This document shows, in pieces, positions 1 to 5,330 of a DNA stretch of 5,330 nt. This DNA is from CAWEEP01 sp963808125 (GTDB lineage: Bacteria > Chloroflexota > Dormibacteria > Aeolococcales > Aeolococcaceae): the NCBI GenBank assembly GCA_963808125.1, contig CAWEEP010000008.1, positions 1-5,330 of the forward strand, in the 5' to 3' direction. Positions within the stretch are counted from its first letter, which is position 1. The number at the start of each line of letters is the position of its first letter. The position numbers were made by a program, and so were the translations under genes. Below the pieces are notes generated by a model. The model was not told the origin of the DNA. It saw nothing but the letters and a program-made list of their open reading frames with translations, and made no database searches.

Positions 1-29
1 GGGCCTCCACCAGCCTCTACACTCCGTGA
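1..29 (+). CDS. 3' tail of an upstream gene (partial)
   Basis: Only the last few codons are inside the window, so no function can be assigned. Reading from base 3 gives ASTSLYTP and then TGA at 27-29; seven of these eight codons end in G or C, matching the strong third-position bias of the genes downstream. Reading from base 1 instead gives GPPPASTLREA and a TGA at 34-36 that would overlap the kinase ATG, but only four of eleven codons end in G/C, so that frame is less likely. Either way an upstream plus-strand gene appears to end within a few bases of the kinase start, making the kinase an internal operon gene. The stretch is too short to exclude chance. Confidence 0.35.
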
Positions 30-32
30 GGC

Positions 33-1148
33 ATGACCGGGCAGCTCGCCGATTTCCTCGCCACGCACGCGGAACGGGTGGCCGAGGTCTGGGCTCAGCT
101 CCAGGGCACCGTGCCCGATCCGCGCCAGGGGGCGTCCGCCCGCGGTCCGCGCCAGTTCCTGAACGCGGTCCTGGTGGCCCTCTCCGCCGATGACATGGAA
201 CCCCTGATGGCCTTTTACGAGGTCGACGCCGGCAAGTCCGGCGAGTTCGACCAGCGGCTGGAGAAGGCCCTCGTCCAGCTTGCGGCGCTACGCCCGGCCA
301 CGGCTCAGGCCGCCGTCGAGGCCGGCCTCGCCCTCCGTGCCCAGCTCTCCCTCGCCCTCGACGCGGCCGACGACCTGGGGACGGTGGCGACCCGGCTCAG
401 CGTCGACGTGGCGCAGCGCCTGGCCCATCACGTCTCCTCGATGACCACGGCGGGAAGCGCCCGCGACACCTCCCTCTCCATCACCATGCACGAGCTGCGG
501 CGGCCCCTCACCATCCTCAACAGCTACGGCCAGCTGCTCTCCACGGGCATGCTCGGCCAGATGCCGGAGACGGCGACAGTGGCCATCGAGGGCATCACGG
601 CGAGCACCGAGATGATGGTGCGGATGGTCAACGCCCTGGCCGAGCTGTCGCGGTTGGAGGACCCGGAAGATCGCCTCGCCGTGGAGCCGATGAGCCTCGC
701 CGACCTGGTGAGCGGCGGCGTCGAGGCGGTGGCCATGGAGGCCAAGCTCCGCGACTGCACCATCGAGTGCGACCTGCAGCCCGAGATCACCTTCCGCGCC
801 GATCGCCGCCGTCTCGTCCTCGCCCTCACCAACATCCTGGGCAACGCCGTCAAGCACGCGCCCAACAGCTCCACCATCTCGGTCAAGGGTTGGCAGGAGG
901 ACGACGACGTCCACGTCAAAGTCCACGACCAGGGACCCGGCTTCGCCCCCGAGGACGCCGAGAGGCTCTTCGACAAGTACTACCGGTCGGTCGCCGAGCG
1001 CCACCGGAAGGTGCCCGGCAGCGGTCTCGGTCTCTACATCGTCAAGACGGTGGCCGAGCGCCACCACGGACGGGTCGTGGCCCGGTCTGAGCCCGGAAAC
1101 GGGGCGGAGTTCGAGATGATCATCCCCCGTAGCGAACGGCATCGATGA
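33..1148 (+). CDS. Soluble sensor histidine kinase (HisKA + HATPase_c)
   Basis: A two-component sensor kinase that should autophosphorylate on His and pass the phosphate to an unseen response regulator. Order: an N-terminal, mostly helical, leucine/alanine-rich region (about 1-140) with no hydrophobic span long enough for a membrane helix; a HisKA dimerisation domain (about 145-210) with the H-box HELRRPL, phospho-acceptor His153; then an HATPase_c domain with N-box NILGNAVKHAP (Asn271), G1 box DQGPGF (Asp299), F-box LFDKYY (Phe313) and G2 box GSGLGL (329-334). All ATP-binding boxes are present, so it looks catalytically intact and cytoplasmic. Arg157 sits at H+4, where most HisKA kinases have Thr/Asn. 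The N-terminus loosely recalls RsbR/RsbRD-type helical sensor domains; that is a guess. The ATG start lies 3 bases after a probable upstream stop; GAGG at 28-31 is too close to be a good ribosome site, so coupling is likely. Its TGA overlaps the next start (ATGA). Confidence 0.92.
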   Translation: MTGQLADFLATHAERVAEVWAQLQGTVPDPRQGASARGPRQFLNAVLVALSADDMEPLMAFYEVDAGKSGEFDQRLEKALVQLAALRPATAQAAVEAGLALRAQLSLALDAADDLGTVATRLSVDVAQRLAHHVSSMTTAGSARDTSLSITMHELRRPLTILNSYGQLLSTGMLGQMPETATVAIEGITASTEMMVRMVNALAELSRLEDPEDRLAVEPMSLADLVSGGVEAVAMEAKLRDCTIECDLQPEITFRADRRRLVLALTNILGNAVKHAPNSSTISVKGWQEDDDVHVKVHDQGPGFAPEDAERLFDKYYRSVAERHRKVPGSGLGLYIVKTVAERHHGRVVARSEPGNGAEFEMIIPRSERHR

Positions 1149-2560
1149 CGGATGGCACCCGCCGCGAGCGGGATTCCATGGGGGAGCTGGACGTCCCCGT
1201 CGACGCCTACTACGGCGCCAGCAGCATGCGGGCCAGCCTCAACTTCCCCATCAGCCCGCTGCGCCTACCCCGCGACTTCATCCGCGCCCTCGGCCTGATC
1301 AAGCAGCAGGCGGCGATCGTCAACCGCGAGCTGGGCCTTCTCGACGAGACGATCGGCGAAGCCATCGCCGGCGCCGCCCAGGAGGTGATCGAGGGGACGA
1401 TGGACTCGCAGTTCATCGTCGACGTCTTCCAGACCGGCAGTGGCACGTCGACCAACATGAACGCCAACGAGGTCATCGGCAACCGGGCGATCGAGATCCT
1501 GGGTGGCGTGGTCGGCTCGCGGACGCCGGTCCATCCCAACGACCACGTCAACCTCGGGCAGTCGTCCAACGACGTCATCCCCACCGCCATCCACGTGGCG
1601 GCCGCGGTCGGCGTCTCCCGCGACCTCCTCCCCGCCCTGGCCACCCTCGAGATCTCCCTGCGGGCCAAAAGCCTCGAGCTCTGGCCCATCGTCAAGACGG
1701 GTCGCACCCATCTGCAGGACGCAACTCCCATCAGGCTCGGTCAGGAGTTCCTCGGCTGGGCGGGTCAGATGGAGCGGGCCCAGCAGCGGTGCCGCGTGGC
1801 CCTTGAGGAGCTGTGCGAGCTGGCCCTGGGCGGCACGGCCGTCGGCACCGGCGTCAACACCCACCCCGAGTTCGCGGGCCGGGTCATCGCCCAGCTCGCC
1901 GAGATCTGCGCCCTGCCCTTCCGGGAGACGGGCAACCACTTCCAGGCCCAGGGGACCCTGGACGGCGTCGTCGCCACCCACGGCGCCCTGCGCGGCGTGG
2001 CCGTTTCCCTGTACGCGGTCGCCAACGACATCCGCCTGCTCGCCTGCGGGCCCCGGGCAGGCATCGCCGAGATTTCCCTCCCGGAGGTCCAGCCGGGATC
2101 GTCAATCATGCCGGGGAAGGTCAACCCGGTCATCGCCGAATCACTGACCATGGTGGCCGCCAAGGTGATCGGCAACGACGCCACCATCGGCTTCGCCGGG
2201 GCGGCCGGCTCCCTCCTCGAACTCAACGTGATGATGCCGGTGGCGGCCTACACCGTCCTCGAGTCCATCGCCATCCTGGCCGCCGCCAGCGAGAACTTCG
2301 CGGCGCAGTGCGTGGACGGCATCACAGCCACGGGTAACGGCCCGCGACTGGTCGAGCAGGGGCTGATGACCTGCACGGGGCTGGCGCCCCGCATCGGCTA
2401 CGACGCCGCCGCCGCCATCGCCAAGGAGGCCTTCGCCACCGGCCGCACGGTTCGCGAGGTGGCGGTGGAGCGCACCACGCTGACCGACCAGGAACTCGAC
2501 GAGATGCTCGATCCGGAGGCAATGACGGAGCCCTCGCGGAGCCCCATCGGCCCCGGCTGA
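1145..2560 (+). CDS. fumC: Class II fumarate hydratase (fumarase C)
   Basis: Catalyses reversible hydration of fumarate to L-malate in the TCA cycle; class II enzymes are cytoplasmic, iron-independent homotetramers. The 471 residues match the usual length (E. coli FumC, 467). Visible family motifs: ERDSMGELDVP at the N-terminus, QTGSGTSTNMNANEV (96-110), HPNDHVNLGQSSNDV (130-144), GRTHLQDATP (186-195), LALGGTAVGTG, and the superfamily signature GSSIMPGKVNP (318-328). By position, His189, Ser319, Lys325 and Asn327 correspond to E. coli His188, Ser318, Lys324 and Asn326. The relative aspartate ammonia-lyase normally has GRTQLQDAVP and MPAKVNP, so fumarase is preferred; only an assay would settle substrate. 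A FumC C-terminal domain follows (about 408-460), ending in a short Pro/Ser/Gly tail. The start overlaps the kinase stop as ATGA, and no clear Shine-Dalgarno precedes it, so it probably relies on termination-reinitiation. A later ATG (residue 12) would remove part of the conserved N-terminal motif. Confidence 0.94.
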   Translation: MTDGTRRERDSMGELDVPVDAYYGASSMRASLNFPISPLRLPRDFIRALGLIKQQAAIVNRELGLLDETIGEAIAGAAQEVIEGTMDSQFIVDVFQTGSGTSTNMNANEVIGNRAIEILGGVVGSRTPVHPNDHVNLGQSSNDVIPTAIHVAAAVGVSRDLLPALATLEISLRAKSLELWPIVKTGRTHLQDATPIRLGQEFLGWAGQMERAQQRCRVALEELCELALGGTAVGTGVNTHPEFAGRVIAQLAEICALPFRETGNHFQAQGTLDGVVATHGALRGVAVSLYAVANDIRLLACGPRAGIAEISLPEVQPGSSIMPGKVNPVIAESLTMVAAKVIGNDATIGFAGAAGSLLELNVMMPVAAYTVLESIAILAAASENFAAQCVDGITATGNGPRLVEQGLMTCTGLAPRIGYDAAAAIAKEAFATGRTVREVAVERTTLTDQELDEMLDPEAMTEPSRSPIGPG

Positions 2561-2588
2561 GGGGGCTAACCCCCGGCGCCCGGGGGGG
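2561..2588 (+). terminator. Overlapping GC hairpins after the fumarase gene (possible terminator)
   Basis: Immediately after the fumarase stop, GGGGG (2561-2565), loop CTAA, CCCCC (2570-2574) can form a five-pair hairpin. The same C run can instead pair further downstream: CCCCCGG (2570-2576), loop CGC, CCGGGGG (2580-2586), seven G-C pairs. The two share one arm and cannot coexist. There is no T tract after either, so this is not a classical intrinsic terminator. T-poor hairpins are common at gene ends in high-GC bacteria and may pause polymerase or protect the 3' end. The location between the two gene blocks supports a boundary role, but the function is inferred and the arms may partly reflect G/C-rich composition. 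Confidence 0.4.
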
Positions 2589-2664
2589 CTGGACCCTCCA
2601 CCCGCGAATTGGCGAGTCCGTCCGAGAGGGCCGGTTCGGCAAACTTGCTCGGTCAGCCATTCAT

Positions 2665-2668
2665 GGAG
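2665..2668 (+). promoter_or_regulatory. Ribosome binding site deciding the GTG start of the first transporter
   Basis: GGAG lies seven bases before GTG 2676, the ideal spacing. It supports that GTG over the nearby ATG at 2663, which is in another frame and closes after 14 codons. Confidence 0.65.
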
Positions 2669-2675
2669 CCCAACT

Positions 2676-4427
2676 GTGGCCGATCCTCTCTCCGGCGTCC
2701 GGCGTGACGCCACCCTGAGCCCGCGACCCACCGGGGCGGAGCAGGCCGCCCTCGATCTCCCCACCGCCGAGAAGCTGGTCGTCGTCGGCGCCGTCATGCT
2801 CGGGCTGTTCCTCGGCGCCCTGGACCAGACAATCGTCGGGGTGGCCCTGCCGCGGATCGTCAGCGACCTCCATGGCAGCGACCTCTACACCTGGGTGGTA
2901 ACCGCCTACCTCGTCACCAGCACCATCACGGTGCCCATCTACGGCAAGCTCGGCGACGTCTTCGGACGGCAGCGCATCCTCGTCGTCGGCATCGTGATCT
3001 TCCTGGCCGGCTCCGCCCTCTCCGGGCTGTCGCAGACCATGGGCGAGCTGATCGCATTCCGGGCCATCCAGGGGCTCGGCGCCGGAGCCCTCTTCCCCAT
3101 CTCGCTGGCCGTGATCGGGGACCTCTTCACCCCCAGGGAGCGCGGTCGCTACCAGGGGCTGTTCGGCGCCGTCTTCGGCGTCAGCTTCCTCGTCGGCCCC
3201 TTCCTCGGCGGCTACATCACCGACAACATCAGCTGGCACTGGATCTTCTACGTCAACCTTCCGGTCGGCGTGATCGCCCTCATCGCCATCACCACCCAGC
3301 TGCCCAACCTGAAGACGGCGGCGGCGCGGCTGGTCGACCTCGACTACCTCGGCGTCGGGCTCTTCACAGCGGCGGTGATCCCCCTCCTGCTCGGGCTCAC
3401 CTTCAAGGGTCTGGCCGCCGCCAACGGCTCCCTCTACAGCTGGACCGACCCGCGGGTCGGCGGACTGCTCCTGGTCAGCGCCGTCCTCTTCGCCCTCTTC
3501 ATCGTCAACGAAGGGCGGACCAAGCACCCCATCATCCCGCTCGATCTCTTCACCAGCGGGACGCTGACGGCCGCCAACATCGCCGTCTTCATGATCTCCT
3601 GCGCGATGTTCGGCGTCGTCATCTTCCTGCCCGTCTACTACCAGGTGGTGCGGGGCATCAGCGCCACCGCCTCCGGCTATTCGATGTGGCCGCTGCTGCT
3701 GGGCCTCATCGGCACCAGCGTGGGCGCGGGCATCCTCATGAGCCGGACCGGCCGGTACAAGCTGATGCTCCTCGTCGCCACCGCCGTCCTCATCGTCGGC
3801 ACCTTCCTGCTGACGCACCTCAGCGCCTCGACACCGACACCCCTGCTCTGGCTCTGGCTGGCCCTGGTGGGGTTGGGCATCGGACCGTCGATGTCCATCT
3901 ACACCGTCGTGGTGCAGAACGCGGTTCCCCGGGAGCGGCTGGGCACCGCGACCAGCACGCTCACCTTCCTCCGCCAGGTCGGCGGCGCCGTGGGGCTGGC
4001 GGTGGCGGGGACGATGTTCAGCCAGAGCCTCACCACCGAACTCCCCAAGCAGCTGGCCGCGGCGCATCTCCCCGCGTCCCTCGTCGCCGGCATCTCCAAG
4101 AACGGGGGCGGCCTGTCGGAGAACAACCTCGACCAAGTGGGCAATCTGGGGCAGACCATCCTCCACTCGGTCCCCGCGTCGGCGCGGGCGGGCATCCGCC
4201 CCTTCCTCGATCAGATCGTCAATGCCATCCACGGCGCCATCTCGCTGGCCGTCGGCGCCGTCTTCTGGCTGGCCCTGGTGACGGCAGTGCTGGCCTTCCT
4301 CGCCACCGTGGCGCTGCGGGAACTGCCGCTTCGCACCAGCATGCGGCACAGCGCCGACGTGGTGGCGGACGTCCGGGAGAGCTCCGACGCCGGCAGCGAG
4401 CTGGACGTCGCCGTCGCCGCCGGGTAA
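2676..4427 (+). CDS. MFS transporter, DHA2 (EmrB/QacA-like) 14-helix family
   Basis: An inner-membrane, proton-driven antiporter of the major facilitator superfamily; DHA2 members mostly export drugs, dyes or metabolites, but the substrate cannot be told here. The 583 residues fit the family. A hydrophilic N-terminus (1-32) precedes about 14 hydrophobic spans, near 33-58, 72-89, 101-118, 124-148, 160-183, 188-208, 225-242, 262-278, 298-322, 335-354, 362-382, 388-410, 428-448 and 522-547. Motif D1 LDQTIVGVALP (49-59) keeps the TM1 acid Asp50. Motif A GKLGDVFGRQR (90-100) joins TM2 and TM3. Motif C in TM5 includes GPFLGG (174-179), diagnostic of antiporters. RAIQGLGAG (129-137) is the TM4 motif B with its Arg. 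A long polar loop (about 449-520) before the last helix and an acidic tail (about 560-583) are present. It starts 115 bases after the fumarase gene, so it may have its own promoter, and it is followed by a second DHA2 gene 16 bases on. No regulator gene is adjacent. Confidence 0.93.
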   Translation: MADPLSGVRRDATLSPRPTGAEQAALDLPTAEKLVVVGAVMLGLFLGALDQTIVGVALPRIVSDLHGSDLYTWVVTAYLVTSTITVPIYGKLGDVFGRQRILVVGIVIFLAGSALSGLSQTMGELIAFRAIQGLGAGALFPISLAVIGDLFTPRERGRYQGLFGAVFGVSFLVGPFLGGYITDNISWHWIFYVNLPVGVIALIAITTQLPNLKTAAARLVDLDYLGVGLFTAAVIPLLLGLTFKGLAAANGSLYSWTDPRVGGLLLVSAVLFALFIVNEGRTKHPIIPLDLFTSGTLTAANIAVFMISCAMFGVVIFLPVYYQVVRGISATASGYSMWPLLLGLIGTSVGAGILMSRTGRYKLMLLVATAVLIVGTFLLTHLSASTPTPLLWLWLALVGLGIGPSMSIYTVVVQNAVPRERLGTATSTLTFLRQVGGAVGLAVAGTMFSQSLTTELPKQLAAAHLPASLVAGISKNGGGLSENNLDQVGNLGQTILHSVPASARAGIRPFLDQIVNAIHGAISLAVGAVFWLALVTAVLAFLATVALRELPLRTSMRHSADVVADVRESSDAGSELDVAVAAG

Positions 4428-4435
4428 GGGCGCGG

Positions 4436-4439
4436 GGAG
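4436..4439 (+). promoter_or_regulatory. Probable ribosome binding site of the second transporter
   Basis: The purine run from 4434 to 4443 includes GGAG four bases before GTG 4444. The spacing is tight, but the run fills the short gap after the previous stop and is the only plausible site. Confidence 0.45.
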
Positions 4440-4443
4440 AGGA

Positions 4444-5330
4444 GTGGGGGCACCGCGGGCGCGCCGTCGAACCGCCCGCATCGGGATCGGGCGGGACCAC
4501 CCCCGCTACAAGTGGGTGGTCCTCTCCAACACCACCCTGGGAACGCTGCTCGCCACCGTCAACTTCTCCATCATCCTGATCTCGCTGCCGGCGATCTTCC
4601 GTGGCATCGGGGTCAACCCGCTGGCACCCGGCGAGACCGGCTACCTGCTCTGGATGCTGATGGGCTACATGGTGGTCACCGCCGTCCTGGTGGTGTCGGC
4701 CGGCCGCGTCTCCGACATGCTCGGCCGGGTCCGCATGTACAACCTGGGCTTCGCCATCTTCACGGTCGGGTCGGTGCTGCTCTTCCTCACCCCCGGTCGG
4801 GGCAACACCGCCGCCCTCGAGATGATCATGTTCCGCCTGGTCCAGGCGGTGGGGGGTGCCTTCCTCTTCGCCAACGCCCCGGCCATCCTCACCGACGCCT
4901 TCCCCGTGGAGCAGCGCGGGCTGGCCCTGGGGCTCAACATGATCGCGGGCACCGCCGGCCAGCTGGTTGGGCTCGTCCTCGGCGGCGTGCTGGCCGCCAT
5001 CGACTGGCGGGCGGTCTTCCTGGTCAGTGTGCCGGTGGGCATCCTGGGCACCGTGTGGGCCTTCGTCGCCCTCCACGAGACGGCGCAGATCCGCCGCGGA
5101 CAGCGCATCGACATCCGCGGCAACCTGGTCTTCGCGGCGGCGCTGGTCATCTTCCTCATCGCCATCACCTACGGTCTCCTGCCCTACGGCGGCGCGACGA
5201 TGGGATGGCTGAATCCCTGGGTCGACGCCGGCCTGGCCGGTGGACCGATCCTGCTGGCCGCTTTCGTTCTCATCGAACGCCGGGTGAAGGAGCCGATGCT
5301 GGACCTCTCCCTGTTCCGCATCCGCGCCTT
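4444..5330 (+). CDS. MFS transporter, DHA2 family, 3'-truncated by the window end
   Basis: The reading frame is open to the last base: 295 full codons, with no stop. GTG 4444 is the first possible ATG/GTG/TTG start after the in-frame TGA at 4279-4281. The next GTG (4516) would cut into the first helix. A basic N-terminus rich in Arg leads into YKWVVLSNTTLG, then about eight hydrophobic spans near 25-52, 66-85, 100-116, 124-150, 160-185, 189-209, 227-245 and 259-277. Motif A is GRVSDMLGRVR (87-97). FRLVQAVGGA (130-139) is the TM4 motif B with Arg131. TM5 has GLVLGG where antiporters usually have GPxxGG. The TM1 position that is Asp in the upstream paralogue is Asn40 here. KEPMLDLSLFRIRAF resembles the loop after TM8 of 14-helix members, so roughly 200-300 residues are probably missing. 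It differs enough from the preceding transporter to be another DHA2 subgroup, not a recent duplicate. The 16-base gap suggests co-transcription. Substrate unknown. Confidence 0.88.
   Translation, partial: MGAPRARRRTARIGIGRDHPRYKWVVLSNTTLGTLLATVNFSIILISLPAIFRGIGVNPLAPGETGYLLWMLMGYMVVTAVLVVSAGRVSDMLGRVRMYNLGFAIFTVGSVLLFLTPGRGNTAALEMIMFRLVQAVGGAFLFANAPAILTDAFPVEQRGLALGLNMIAGTAGQLVGLVLGGVLAAIDWRAVFLVSVPVGILGTVWAFVALHETAQIRRGQRIDIRGNLVFAAALVIFLIAITYGLLPYGGATMGWLNPWVDAGLAGGPILLAAFVLIERRVKEPMLDLSLFRIRA

Noticed and set aside
288..1142. A 284-codon minus-strand open frame opposite the kinase gene
   Set aside because: It has a shadow-like composition (His, Gly, Asp, Val and Leu repeats), no motif, and lies wholly opposite a gene with every kinase box intact.
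1265..1981. A 238-codon minus-strand open frame opposite the fumarase gene
   Set aside because: It has no recognisable domain, and the plus strand encodes a highly conserved enzyme across the same bases.
1145..2560. Aspartate ammonia-lyase as an alternative identity
   Set aside because: The motifs GRTHLQDATP and GSSIMPGKVNP are the fumarase forms, whereas aspartases normally have Gln for that His and MPAKVNP. Some residual doubt remains because the superfamily is close.
2600..2665. A sigma-70-like promoter before the first transporter (candidates TTCGGC at 2636 or TTGGCG at 2610 with CATTCA at 2659)
   Set aside because: The hexamers match the consensus poorly and the spacings are wrong, so it is not better than chance.
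2663..2707. A 14-codon ATG leader frame overlapping the first transporter's start
   Set aside because: It has no ribosome site of its own, and its first bases contain the GGAG that serves the GTG start. The peptide shows no attenuation pattern such as a run of one amino acid.
2661..4481. A 606-codon open frame on the minus strand, opposite the whole first transporter gene
   Set aside because: Its product is a low-complexity chain rich in Gly, Glu, Asp, Ala and Gln with no domain, as expected when a high-GC gene is read in its opposite frame. The plus-strand frame encodes a complete recognisable transporter.
4516..4518. An internal GTG as the start of the second transporter
   Set aside because: It would delete the conserved YKW lead-in and start within the first membrane helix, and it has no ribosome site.
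4219..5076. A 285-codon minus-strand open frame across the transporter junction
   Set aside because: It covers parts of two plus-strand transporter genes and has hydrophilic low-complexity composition typical of antisense shadows in GC-rich DNA.

Overview
The window is a gene-dense, very GC-rich stretch (well over 60% G+C by eye, with G/C strongly favoured at third codon positions) in which every recognisable gene lies on the plus strand. The base composition, GTG starts, DHA2-type exporters and a soluble histidine kinase would fit an actinobacterial or Chloroflexota-like high-GC bacterium. No rRNA, tRNA or marker gene is present to fix the lineage, so this is inference. I see no mobile element, CRISPR array, tRNA or phage gene.

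Left part (1-2560): a compact operon-like block. The last codons of an upstream gene probably end at 29. A membrane-free histidine kinase of 371 residues (33-1148) follows after 3 bases. Its stop codon overlaps the start of a class II fumarate hydratase gene (1145-2560) in an ATGA arrangement. Neither start has a well-placed Shine-Dalgarno sequence, so translational coupling is likely. The kinase carries all catalytic boxes, but has Arg where most HisKA kinases carry the Thr/Asn used for phosphatase activity. The lyase is called fumarase rather than aspartase because it has GRTHLQDATP and GSSIMPGKVNP.

Middle (2561-2675): a 115-base gap. Right after the fumarase stop are two overlapping GC-only hairpins that cannot form together. 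They have no T tract and may act as a terminator or processing site. No convincing promoter is visible upstream of the next gene.

Right part (2676-5330): two consecutive DHA2-family (14-helix, EmrB/QacA-like) major facilitator transporters, 16 bases apart and probably co-transcribed. The first is complete (583 residues, GTG start with GGAG seven bases upstream). The second starts at GTG 4444 and runs off the window end after 295 codons. It belongs to a different DHA2 branch and has Asn in place of the TM1 acidic residue that the first protein keeps. Substrates cannot be read from sequence.

Overall these are known families in an ordinary chromosomal layout. The features most worth a second look are the kinase-fumarase coupling, the kinase's H-box substitution, the hairpin pair, and the TM1 substitution in the second transporter. 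I did not find evidence for a wholly new system.
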